Assembly (NCBI RefSeq): GCF_004135205.1
Contig: NZ_CP035490.1
Coordinates: forward strand, 4,631,644-4,695,643
DNA: 64,000 nt
Origin: Hahella sp. KA22
Lineage (GTDB): Bacteria; Pseudomonadota; Gammaproteobacteria; Pseudomonadales; Oleiphilaceae
Direction: 5' to 3'
The position numbers and the translations under genes were made by a program. Positions 26,560 to 34,832 of this stretch are shown here, piece by piece. Position 1 is the stretch's first letter. Every line of letters starts with the position of its first letter. Below the pieces are notes generated by a model. It searched no databases, was not told where the DNA came from, and saw nothing but the letters and a program-made list of their open reading frames with translations.

Positions 26560-29214
26560 ATGCTACTTCGAAAAGCAGTATCCCTTAAAATTATAATTAT
26601 GGCCGCATTCAGCCTATTGGTTGCATGCAGCGGCCAAGACAACAGCGCCCCCTCCAAGGAAGAAATTCAGTTTAAGAGTCATTTGGATCAGGCTCGCTTT
26701 TTTCAAAAACAAGGGCAGCTAAAAGCAAGTATTCGTGAAGCGCAAAATGCTATCAACATCAACCCTTCCAGCAGAAAGCCTTTCCTCATCATCGCCGAAA
26801 CTTTGTTGATCACCGGCGACGCCGTTAAAGCAAAAGATGCCTATGAGCAAATGCTGAAAGTTCAGCCTGAGACCGCTACAAAGGGTGAGCTGAATGAGGC
26901 TCACGTTGGTCTGGCGAAATCCCTGCTTTTGCTTGGGAAAGTTGATGACGCCATGACAGAGCTGGACAAGATACAAGAACCCAATGCGCCCCTGTCAGCT
27001 CGTGCAGACATTGTAAGAGGCGATATCGAGCTGTCCAAGCGCAACACTGATGTTGCGCGCACTCTTTACGCTAAAGCCCTGGAGTCTGATCCTAAATCAT
27101 TCCAAGCGCTGCTTGGCTTATCCAAAGCCTCATTTCTACAGAGCGATAAAGATGGCGCCGCAGCAGAGTTGAAGAAAGCAGAGGAACTTGCGCCAAATGA
27201 TTCCGATGTTTGGCTTTGGAAAGCAAAAATGTCCGCCTTGGAGAAGAACTTCCCTGCCGCCGAAGACGCATATGTTCGCGCTTTGGAAGACATTGGGCAA
27301 TATGACCTGATGACGCTGCAGAAGTATCAGACCATTTCGGAGTTAATCGAAGTATTACGCGCTCAGGGCAAGCATGCCGAAGCTTTCACCTACCAAGAAG
27401 TGCTGGATAAGTCTGGTCCTGGCAGCATCAAGAACAGCTATGTCTCAGCGCTCGAAGCGGTTAAGAATAAAGACTACGCAAAAGCCGAAGAGTACCTGAA
27501 AGGTATTCTTGAGAAGGCGCCAGGCCACAGAGAAGCAGGCGTTCTTTTGGGCATGGTGAAATACCAGCAAGGCGATTGGGAAGCGGCGGACAAATATCTG
27601 AGCCAATTCGCCACGGAAGACGTTAACAGCGCCGTAACCAAAGCCCTTGCCGCCACCAAACTTAAGCTGCAACAACCTGAAGCCGCAGCTCGCTTGGTCG
27701 AGAAGCTACCGAAGGAAGATCCTGATTCACTGTCCATTTACGGTGTAGCGGAACTTGAGTCCGGCAATCTGGCCAGCGGCGTAGAAGCACTTGAAAAAGC
27801 ATTGGCGCTGGACGCTTCCAATACTGTATTGGTCGACAAACTAGGCAAAGCCTACCTGGCCAACGGTCAGGCTGACAAAGCCATTACCCTACTCTCAGAC
27901 AGTAAAGACAAGAGCCCCAAGAGCGAAGGCATTCGCGCACTTCTGGTCTCTGCTTACGCCAAAGCAGGAAAAGGCGATCAAGCCAAGTCAGAAATCGAAG
28001 ACTGGAAGAAAGCGATACCAAATAGCGCCCTGGCGTTCAATGCAGAAGGCGCATATTACTCCAGCCTCGACCAGTTCGATAAAGCAGAAAAGGCGTTCGA
28101 CCAAGCCAAAAAGATCTCTCCAGACCTGAAAACGCCATACCGCAACTCCATTCTGCTGTTTGCAAAGACCCAGAACTGGAACAAGCTACTGGACGAAACA
28201 AAAGGCGCAGTTAAACAGTTCCCAGAAGACTTAGCGCTTATTCGCGCCCTGTTCGAAGCCGCCAACAAGCTTAACAAGCTTGACGAAGCCACTTCCTACT
28301 TAGAAGAAATTGCCAACAACGTCACCACCACAGCAGCTCCCAGCCTGACGCTGGCGGAGTTCTATGCTCGTACTGGTGAGTTCGATAAGGCCCGTCAATT
28401 CCTGAGTAAAGCAAAAGGCCTTGATTCTGCCGGGTCACAGCTAGAAAGCACAACTCTTCTAGTCTCTACCCTGGAAATCCCCAGCTTAATCAAAGCCCAA
28501 AAGAATGAAGAAGCTCGCAAACTGGCCACAGAAGTCGCCAAAACTTTGCCTGACCGCATAGAAGCGAGGCTGCTGCCCGTTAAAACAGAGTTTTTAACAG
28601 GCAATGAAGCTGCAGGCGTTAAGCTGCTCAACGAAATCAAAAAGGAGTTTAGCGACTCCTCCCTCCCTTATGAGGTGGAAGGTGACCATTACTACAGCAA
28701 AGGCGAGTATGAAAAAGCAATCAATGCATTCCAGTTAGCCTGGTATCAGAAGCAAAGCCAGTCTTTAGCCATTAAGATGCATGAAACGCTGAAAAAGGCT
28801 CAGGCCGGCGCAAAATCATTGAAGCCTCTTGAAGAGTGGGTTTCGATTGAGCCAAATAGCCCACAAACCATTACATTACTCGCCATGGGCTACCAGGCCA
28901 ACAACATGACCGACAAAGCGATCGAGCAGTACGAAAAGCTGCGCCAGATCCGCCCCAATGACGCCGTGGCGCTTAACAACCTTTCCTGGCTCTACTTTGA
29001 AAAAGGCGACGCCAGAGCGCTGGAGCTGGCGGAGAACGCCTATAAATTACAGCCAGAGAGTGCCGCTATCGCAGACACATATGGCTGGATCATGTACAAA
29101 AATGGCGATGCAAAAAATGCCCTGCCCATCTTAAAAAAGGCGACCTCTTTGGACAGCAAATCAGAAGAGATCAAAGCCCATTACGATGAAGTGGCAAAAG
29201 CAGCAGGCCAGTGA
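26560..29214 (+). CDS. prsT: XrtA/PEP-CTERM system TPR-repeat lipoprotein PrsT
   Basis: The 884-residue protein has a lipoprotein signal peptide with lipobox LVAC (Cys23). The rest is a long series of tetratricopeptide repeats, from AKSIREAQNAININPSS-like units at the start to a typical AVALNNLSWLYFEKGDARALELAENAYKL near the end. Size and position directly after prsR match PrsT, the TPR lipoprotein of exosortase systems. A well-placed AAGGA precedes the ATG. The protein probably sits at a membrane facing the periplasm as a scaffold for export or assembly. A bidirectional terminator follows. Confidence 0.93.
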   Translation: MLLRKAVSLKIIIMAAFSLLVACSGQDNSAPSKEEIQFKSHLDQARFFQKQGQLKASIREAQNAININPSSRKPFLIIAETLLITGDAVKAKDAYEQMLKVQPETATKGELNEAHVGLAKSLLLLGKVDDAMTELDKIQEPNAPLSARADIVRGDIELSKRNTDVARTLYAKALESDPKSFQALLGLSKASFLQSDKDGAAAELKKAEELAPNDSDVWLWKAKMSALEKNFPAAEDAYVRALEDIGQYDLMTLQKYQTISELIEVLRAQGKHAEAFTYQEVLDKSGPGSIKNSYVSALEAVKNKDYAKAEEYLKGILEKAPGHREAGVLLGMVKYQQGDWEAADKYLSQFATEDVNSAVTKALAATKLKLQQPEAAARLVEKLPKEDPDSLSIYGVAELESGNLASGVEALEKALALDASNTVLVDKLGKAYLANGQADKAITLLSDSKDKSPKSEGIRALLVSAYAKAGKGDQAKSEIEDWKKAIPNSALAFNAEGAYYSSLDQFDKAEKAFDQAKKISPDLKTPYRNSILLFAKTQNWNKLLDETKGAVKQFPEDLALIRALFEAANKLNKLDEATSYLEEIANNVTTTAAPSLTLAEFYARTGEFDKARQFLSKAKGLDSAGSQLESTTLLVSTLEIPSLIKAQKNEEARKLATEVAKTLPDRIEARLLPVKTEFLTGNEAAGVKLLNEIKKEFSDSSLPYEVEGDHYYSKGEYEKAINAFQLAWYQKQSQSLAIKMHETLKKAQAGAKSLKPLEEWVSIEPNSPQTITLLAMGYQANNMTDKAIEQYEKLRQIRPNDAVALNNLSWLYFEKGDARALELAENAYKLQPESAAIADTYGWIMYKNGDAKNALPILKKATSLDSKSEEIKAHYDEVAKAAGQ

Positions 29215-29259
29215 TAGCTCAAGCTGGCGACTCAGGAAACACCAGGTCGCCACGACAAC

Positions 29260-29289
29260 AAAAAGGGGCGCTAACTAGCGCCCCTTTTT
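29260..29289. terminator. Bidirectional intrinsic terminator between prsT and the aminotransferase gene
   Basis: The eight-base-pair GC-rich stem (29265-29284, GGGGCGCT / AGCGCCCC) is flanked by five As on the left and five Ts on the right. It therefore works as an intrinsic terminator for both converging genes. Confidence 0.9.
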
Positions 29290-29319
29290 GCATTCTAACT
29301 TTATAGACTATCTAAAAAA

Positions 29320-30486
29320 TCAGCTTCCCAGCTTTGCCACCGTTTTCACCACATCAATAACTTCATTGATTTCACTGTTAGCTATCCCCTCATGGCATGG
29401 CAAAGTTAACAATTTATCCGCAAATTCCCCAGCAGCTGGAAAACCACCATCGCCATTTTTTACTCGCGCCTTAACCCCTTCAATTTGCGATAAAGGGACC
29501 CGATAAAACGCATTGGCTCCATATCCAAGCCTATTCAGCTCCAACTCCAAATGATCACGCATCGCACGCGAAGGCGCCAGAATTGGAAACCTCAGCAAGC
29601 CTTTTTGTGAGGCATCATCCACCTCCCCATCCATCAAAAGCCGCCAGCCAGCATTCTGAAGCTCCGCCAACCCTCTGGCATACGCCGACACTTGAGCTTT
29701 ACGAATAGCGTAGAAATGCTTAAGACCTACCGAGACAAGCTGATCCATTCCTTCCCTTACTTCAATGTACTGAAGAGGATGATAGGTTGTGGCGCCAATA
29801 TTCAAGAAAGGTATGCGCTCCAACAAACCATAGGGATAGCGCATTATCAGGGTATTCACGATGAGTGCTTTTAGCTTCCATAACCAGCTAACGACAAGCT
29901 GCGAACGCACAAGAGTTTTCGTAATACTCGAAATAAGCCCGGCATGCGCAGGCCTAAACAATAGCGCGCCGCCGCCCATCAGGTTTACGGGCTTTCCCCT
30001 GCCGTAACTGAGTATGGCGAAGTCCGCATACGCTACTTTAGCGGAAAGTGGAATAGGCGCCTGAGCTGAGTCTTCAATTAACATAACGCCTTGAGCGTCA
30101 GCAATCTCCCTCAACTTGGACAACCGTTCATACATACCTAGAAAATTAACCGCAATGATAGCAACCGTATTACTAGTCACCGCCTCCTGAAGTTTCTCAA
30201 GATTCAGGAAGAAGGAGCCCTCTTCCAAATCCACTAAAACAGGAGATGCTCCTTGAGCAATTAACGCCGCCACCAAGTCTGGACAGGCATAAGCAGGCAG
30301 AATAACCTCAGGAACGCCAACCACCGATGAAGCTTTTGCTTGTATCGCAGCAGCAACCGCCAGAGACAAAGCTGCAGTACCACTATTAGTGTAGACATGC
30401 AGATAATTCGCTTTCCATGGAATATCAACTGGCGCAGTTTGCGACTGATAAACTCTGCCGCCTACAGGTCTGACTTTAGCTAACAC
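29320..30486 (-). CDS. DegT/DnrJ/EryC1/StrS-family aminotransferase-like protein
   Basis: The 388-residue protein is a fold-type I PLP enzyme of the sugar aminotransferase group: TNSGTAALSLAVAAA, EVILPAYACPDLVAALIAQGASPVLVDLE, Asp139 in MLIEDSAQA, and Lys165 in LSYGRGKPVNLMGGGALL as the probable Schiff-base lysine. Members transfer amino groups to keto sugars bound to nucleotides. GTG start with GGGAG five bases upstream. The stop of the upstream glycosyltransferase lies ten bases before it, so the two are one operon. An amino sugar in the EPS is the simplest inference. Confidence 0.85.
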   Translation of the reverse strand: MLAKVRPVGGRVYQSQTAPVDIPWKANYLHVYTNSGTAALSLAVAAAIQAKASSVVGVPEVILPAYACPDLVAALIAQGASPVLVDLEEGSFFLNLEKLQEAVTSNTVAIIAVNFLGMYERLSKLREIADAQGVMLIEDSAQAPIPLSAKVAYADFAILSYGRGKPVNLMGGGALLFRPAHAGLISSITKTLVRSQLVVSWLWKLKALIVNTLIMRYPYGLLERIPFLNIGATTYHPLQYIEVREGMDQLVSVGLKHFYAIRKAQVSAYARGLAELQNAGWRLLMDGEVDDASQKGLLRFPILAPSRAMRDHLELELNRLGYGANAFYRVPLSQIEGVKARVKNGDGGFPAAGEFADKLLTLPCHEGIANSEINEVIDVVKTVAKLGS

Positions 30487-30495
30487 GTCCGCTCC

Positions 30496-31620
30496 CTATC
30501 GCTTGGATGGCGTCCACACGGTCATTCTCGTTCCCTTGAAAAAATCAATGGTAGCTTTGGCGATCGCCAAATTTACCTGAACAAAGAAGTAAGGAATCTT
30601 CACGTATACTTTTTCGCGCAAATCCGGCTTGAAATGACCAATTAAGACCAGCAAGTAAAATGCGATCTGTCCCAGCAGCACCAAAGAATAGACTCCTCCC
30701 TGATAATTCAGCAGCAAGCTAAACACAAGCAACGCCGCCAAAAACCAGGGCACCGCCCAGCGCATTACTTTATGGCTTAACACCTGAACCGCAAACCAAC
30801 CAAACTGGACAGGACTTAACACTTGAGGATGACGCGACAGGGCGGTAATCCCTCTGATAATTGTCCGCACCTTACGCTGATACTCTTTCTGCGGATCAGC
30901 AACGTCCTTATAAAACCCTAAGACATCAGGAGCCGTCACAGCAACCAGATCTTTTTTCGCGCAATTAAGGGCGGTGTTAAAATCACTAGGAGAGTAGATG
31001 TCCCATTCTTCGCACACCTTCTTCCTTGCAGCGAAGAAAGAACCGCTCAACCCAACCAATCCAAAACGCTCAGATTCCAGGCGACGCAACCACATCTCAT
31101 ACTTGACATATGCGCCCTCACCCGCGACCTGATCATCATTAGTAATGAAGCGGTCCTCACTGGATACGGCGCCGACTCTTTCATCTGCGAAATAGCTTTC
31201 CAGCTTTTTGATCGCATCCGCTGGAATCTTGGTCGCAACATCCGAAAACACAATTATTTCGCCAGCGGCAATAGTAATTGCCTGCAGCTGAGCGTACTCT
31301 TTGCCTTTACGCTCATCAGCCCTGGCCAGCCGAACCCCTTTATCTGCATATTCTCTGACTATATCGTCCGTTTCATCAGTAGAGCAGTCCGACGCCACAA
31401 TAATCTCCATGTCGGGATAGTCCAGCTCCAAACTGTTCTCTATCTTCTCCCGAATTCGATCCCTCTCATTATGAGCCGTTATGATGAGCGAAACTTTCCT
31501 TGCGGCCGATCCCTCCGCCCTAACCATTCTTCTTCTGGGCAGCAGCTTCAAAATCAAAGGATATAAAAAGTAGCTATATACTGCGCCAAACAACGCCACC
31601 CAGAATAGTATCTTGAGCAT
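30496..31620 (-). CDS. Membrane glycosyltransferase family 2
   Basis: The 374-residue protein has an N-terminal membrane segment (residues 1-20), a GT-A catalytic domain (SLIITAHNERDRIREKIENSL, IIVASDCSTDETDDIV, VFSDVATKIP as the metal-binding motif, VGAVSSEDRF) and two or three C-terminal membrane segments (about residues 285-350). This build is shared by processive or lipid-linked-sugar transferases. It acts at the inner membrane, adding a sugar to the EPS precursor. It is upstream of and close to the aminotransferase gene. Confidence 0.88.
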   Translation of the reverse strand: MLKILFWVALFGAVYSYFLYPLILKLLPRRRMVRAEGSAARKVSLIITAHNERDRIREKIENSLELDYPDMEIIVASDCSTDETDDIVREYADKGVRLARADERKGKEYAQLQAITIAAGEIIVFSDVATKIPADAIKKLESYFADERVGAVSSEDRFITNDDQVAGEGAYVKYEMWLRRLESERFGLVGLSGSFFAARKKVCEEWDIYSPSDFNTALNCAKKDLVAVTAPDVLGFYKDVADPQKEYQRKVRTIIRGITALSRHPQVLSPVQFGWFAVQVLSHKVMRWAVPWFLAALLVFSLLLNYQGGVYSLVLLGQIAFYLLVLIGHFKPDLREKVYVKIPYFFVQVNLAIAKATIDFFKGTRMTVWTPSKR

Positions 31621-31781
31621 GGGTCACCTATTCAAAATTAAGCAGAAATTCTTCTCAGATCCCGTCCACATACATTAACGCCACTTCATAATAACTTAGC
31701 ATCGCGTCAACGCTGTATTTGGCGCAGGATATTAGCATATCGCCAACCGCAAGTTGGAAGTTTTAGCTTTGGATTCAGTCA

Positions 31782-33521
31782 TTAAAAAGGGAAAAACAAT
31801 GGCGTAAGCAGGACCACCATGACACCATAAACCAACGCCACAGGAGCACCCGCTTTGATGTAGTCCAAAAACCGGTAGTTACCAGCGGAATAAACCATTA
31901 AGTTAGTTTGGTAGCCATAAGGTGAGAGAAAGCTTGCACTCGCAGCATAAGCAACCACCATAAAAAATGGTTTTGGATCGACATTCATACTCTGCGCCGC
32001 CGCCAAGGCAATAGGAAACGCCAGAGCAGCGGCGGCATTATTAGTTATCAGCTCAGTCAACAACCATGTCGCCAAATATATGCCCGCCAAAGCCCCCCAA
32101 GGGCCCAGTCCACCAAAAACAGACATAATTCCAGTGGCGACAACATCCGCCAGACCACTATGCGTCATAGCTTGAGCAATACCCAGCGCAGCGCCAATTA
32201 TCAAGATCAGTTCTATTGGCAACTTCCTGAACAACTCATTTAGACTAATGAAGCGCATCGATATATAGAAGAGAAGCAGAAACAAGGCGCCATCAAAGAG
32301 TGAGTAGACCCCCATTGCGCTTCCCAACAGCATCCCTAAGAAACCCACGACGATTAAGGCGCTATTAAGTCCGGAGAACTTTTGATTAGTGCGCAACCCT
32401 CTAACTACCAACAAATTAGAGGCCAAGTTAGGCATATTCATAAAGTCGTCGCCCACAGCCAAAACTAGCGCATCTCCCGGGAAGATCCGGATTTTTCCCA
32501 ACCCCCCCTTCAAGCGCTCATCTCCCCGACGGATTGCAACGACCCCAGCATCAAACATCGCCCGAAAGTTAACCTCTTTCAGAGTCTTCCCTTTCAGTTG
32601 CGACGACTGAGTCACCACCACTTCAACCAAGTTCCTCTCAAGCAGATCCTGCTTATCGTCGAAAGGCTCCAAGCCAGGAAAGTGACTCAACAACTGAACT
32701 TGCGAAATATCTCCCGCAAAAATAAGTATATCGTTGGGCTCAATTAGTTCAGAAGGCGTCACTGGCGTGATCAGATGGCCACGCCGAATAATTTCTACAA
32801 GGAACAGTTGCTCCAAATTTCTGAATCCATTCTCGGATACAGTTTTGCCGATTAACGGCGATTGAGGCAACACGGTATATTCAAGAAAGTACTCAGACTG
32901 TAAAGACGACTTAGTTTTGCCATTTTTGGGCAAAGAACGAACACTGACATAAACAATGCATGCACATCCACAAAGGAATACTGGCGCCCCAACCCAAATA
33001 AAATCGAGTAACGCCAAGGGGGGGTACCCAGCCTCCCGAACAAACCCATCCACAATCAAGTTAGTGGAAGTGCCAACCAGGGTTAGAACCCCCCCTAAAA
33101 TAGAGGCGTAAGAAAGAGGAATAAGCAAGCGTGAGGGCGAAATAAAGTTATTGTTCTTTAGCGGAGCAATGAGCGAACTTACAACCGCTGTATTATTTGC
33201 AAAGCTGCTTACAATTCCTGCAACACCGATAGTCTTGAGTAAGCTGCTACGCTCAGTTTCTCCAACTATCCAGCCCGCCACTCGCGGCAGCAGCAAAGTC
33301 TTTTCTAGCGCCACCGAGCACAAGAGCAATAAAACCAATGAAGCTAGAGATGTGTTGGTAAAATTCGCCAGCATTTTTTCACGATCCACCAGCCCCATGA
33401 CGTACAGGACCACCAAACCAAAAATAAACACCATCGCTGGACGCAAGGATGTAGCAGCCAACGCGACAAGGATAGATAAAACCACCAGCGCAGATAACCA
33501 GAGGTCCAATTCGCCGAACAC
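31782..33521 (-). CDS. SLC13/DASS-family anion transporter with two TrkA-C domains
   Basis: About 579 residues with ten or more membrane segments. The two halves of the SLC13 fold show the paired motifs SSFANNTAVVSSLIAP followed by TLVGTSTNLIVDG, and LITNNAAAALAFPIA with SPYGYQTNLMVY in the second half. Two TrkA-C (RCK) domains are inserted between them (VSENGFRNLEQLFLVEIIRRG and LKEVNFRAMFDAGVVAIRRG). Transporters with this build often carry sulfate, which would fit the APS kinase and two sulfotransferases in this locus. The substrate is an inference. A GTG at 33521 has AGGAG five bases upstream and is preferred; another GTG at 33566 adds 15 residues. Confidence 0.87.
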   Translation of the reverse strand: MFGELDLWLSALVVLSILVALAATSLRPAMVFIFGLVVLYVMGLVDREKMLANFTNTSLASLVLLLLCSVALEKTLLLPRVAGWIVGETERSSLLKTIGVAGIVSSFANNTAVVSSLIAPLKNNNFISPSRLLIPLSYASILGGVLTLVGTSTNLIVDGFVREAGYPPLALLDFIWVGAPVFLCGCACIVYVSVRSLPKNGKTKSSLQSEYFLEYTVLPQSPLIGKTVSENGFRNLEQLFLVEIIRRGHLITPVTPSELIEPNDILIFAGDISQVQLLSHFPGLEPFDDKQDLLERNLVEVVVTQSSQLKGKTLKEVNFRAMFDAGVVAIRRGDERLKGGLGKIRIFPGDALVLAVGDDFMNMPNLASNLLVVRGLRTNQKFSGLNSALIVVGFLGMLLGSAMGVYSLFDGALFLLLFYISMRFISLNELFRKLPIELILIIGAALGIAQAMTHSGLADVVATGIMSVFGGLGPWGALAGIYLATWLLTELITNNAAAALAFPIALAAAQSMNVDPKPFFMVVAYAASASFLSPYGYQTNLMVYSAGNYRFLDYIKAGAPVALVYGVMVVLLTPLFFPF

Positions 33522-33858
33522 GCCAACTCCTATTAAGGTAACCGTCAAACGCACATTCCACCACACCTTTTATGCCCCTGCAATTACTGACGTCAACCAT
33601 TACCAGGAGAAGGATTTCGGTGGAGTAAAAGAACAAGGAAGGTTTAATACATGGCTAGAAAGGAAAGCCAGCTAACCTGGAGGCATACATTATTAAGCTC
33701 GAACCCACTTCCACGGGAATCTCGTTAGATTAAAACTCAAGCCAAGCAACTATTTTTGTGATAGGAAGGTATTTCCTTAAGACCGGTCGTAGAATAAATA
33801 AAAGGGGCGTAAAGAAGTCTTTACACCCCAATTATTTCAACCTTTAGGCAGGTTCGAA
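33522..33858. other. Intergenic stretch between the PEP-CTERM gene and the transporter gene
   Basis: The stretch holds the terminator of the PEP-CTERM gene (33792-33829) and, to its left, the presumed promoter and leader of the transporter gene. An alternative transporter start at 33566 lies inside it. I see no further gene or repeat. Confidence 0.5.
33792..33829 (-). terminator. Rho-independent terminator of the PEP-CTERM protein gene
   Basis: Read leftwards, GGGGTGTAAAG and CTTTACGCCCC form an eleven-base-pair stem with a four-base loop, followed by TTTTATTT. One pair is U-G in the minus-strand RNA but a C-A mismatch on the plus strand, which supports leftward function. Confidence 0.85.
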
Positions 33859-34593
33859 TTAGGCTTTCTTACGACGAGAAAGACCCAGTCCAACCAAGCC
33901 AAGGCCCAGCATAGCCAATGTGCCTGGCTCAGGAACGTTGAAGCCGCCTTCGATAACGTCGTTAGCACAGGTCATAGTCCAACGCAGACCCAGAGCAGTA
34001 GATTTGCTCAGATCAGTAATACCCAGGTCAGCCAGGGTGATAGTAAAAGACAGAACGCCAAGTGAACCAATTGTAGTGCTCGCGCCACTCAGATCAGCGC
34101 TAGAAGTTTCGCCAGCAACCAAGCTAGCAGCGTCAGTTTTAACGCCAACTTCTTGATTCACACGAACAGAACCAGGACCAGACAGAACCAACTGAGAAGC
34201 GTAATCTACTTCTGACAGGCTATACAGATCGCCAGTTGCAGAATCCAGAGCATATTCCCAGTGCTCTCCATTGCTAACATCGTCTGTGCCGTAACGGTTT
34301 GCCGCAGTGCCGTTAGGATTCCAACCATTGGTGCTGATGAACAGGTCACCAAACTTATGACCCAGGCTGTCAGCGCCTTCGAAGAAGTTGGTATATACGT
34401 TTACGTATAGGTTGTCTGCATCGTAGGAAACTTCCATACGATCCACTTGATAAATCTTGGCATTGCCAAATACGTCGCCGTTGTAGGAAAGACCAGCGCC
34501 GTTATAACCATCGTTGATAGTTGCAGCATTTGCAGAAGCCGCAGCAACACCGATCGCCAGTGCCGCCAAAGTTGACTTAGTGAAAGAACTCAT
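33859..34593 (-). CDS. PEP-CTERM domain exported protein
   Basis: The 244-residue protein has a signal peptide (residues about 1-23, ending ASANA) and a C-terminal sorting signal: PEP motif in NVPEPGTLAM, a hydrophobic stretch LGLGLVGLGL, and the basic tail SRRKKA. This is the classical substrate of exosortase A, encoded divergently next door. The middle part is rich in Asn, Asp, Gly and Ser with beta-rich character; I know no family for it. It is expected to be cut at the inner membrane and released or anchored at the cell surface or in the matrix. Expression from a sigma-54 promoter 55 bases upstream is likely. Confidence 0.93.
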   Translation of the reverse strand: MSSFTKSTLAALAIGVAAASANAATINDGYNGAGLSYNGDVFGNAKIYQVDRMEVSYDADNLYVNVYTNFFEGADSLGHKFGDLFISTNGWNPNGTAANRYGTDDVSNGEHWEYALDSATGDLYSLSEVDYASQLVLSGPGSVRVNQEVGVKTDAASLVAGETSSADLSGASTTIGSLGVLSFTITLADLGITDLSKSTALGLRWTMTCANDVIEGGFNVPEPGTLAMLGLGLVGLGLSRRKKA

Positions 34594-34647
34594 AACCGAT
34601 TCCTTTTTTCTTTTGAAAGAAAGTGATGATAAACCCGCGGAATTAAT

Positions 34648-34664
34648 AGCACGACATGTGCCAA
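34648..34664 (-). promoter_or_regulatory. Sigma-54 (-24/-12) promoter of the PEP-CTERM protein gene
   Basis: Read on the minus strand the site is TTGGCACATGTCGTGCT. The -24 element TTGGCAC is perfect and the -12 element has the invariant GC, with the exact ten-base spacing between GG and GC. It lies about 55 bases before the start codon. A plausible activator site is the inverted repeat CTTGT (34721-34725) / ACAAG (34743-34747), about 85-110 bases upstream of the expected start of transcription. PrsR, a sigma-54 activator encoded at 25125-26534, is the obvious candidate. Confidence 0.8.
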
Positions 34665-34771
34665 CAATGTATTATTGATAATAATCAATAACTTAACAAG
34701 ATGCCGATAGTCACAAAAGCCTTGTAAATGTAAAAAAACCTGACAAGAAAGTTATAAGGCCACAAAACCAG

Positions 34772-34801
34772 TTGATCTCCGTTTTTATTCTTCTTTATAG
34801 T
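34772..34801 (+). promoter_or_regulatory. xrtA: Candidate sigma-70 promoter of the exosortase gene
   Basis: TTGATC at 34772-34777 and TATAGT at 34796-34801, separated by 18 bases, resemble a housekeeping promoter about 30 bases before the exosortase start codon. No sigma-54 site is seen in this direction. Confidence 0.4.
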
Positions 34802-34832
34802 GCGCAATCACTGAATTTTAGTTGTGCGAGCA

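Noticed and set aside
33151-33675. Plus-strand open frame of 174 codons
   Set aside because: It is antisense to the transporter gene, whose SLC13 and TrkA-C motifs are unambiguous. No ribosome site or family match.
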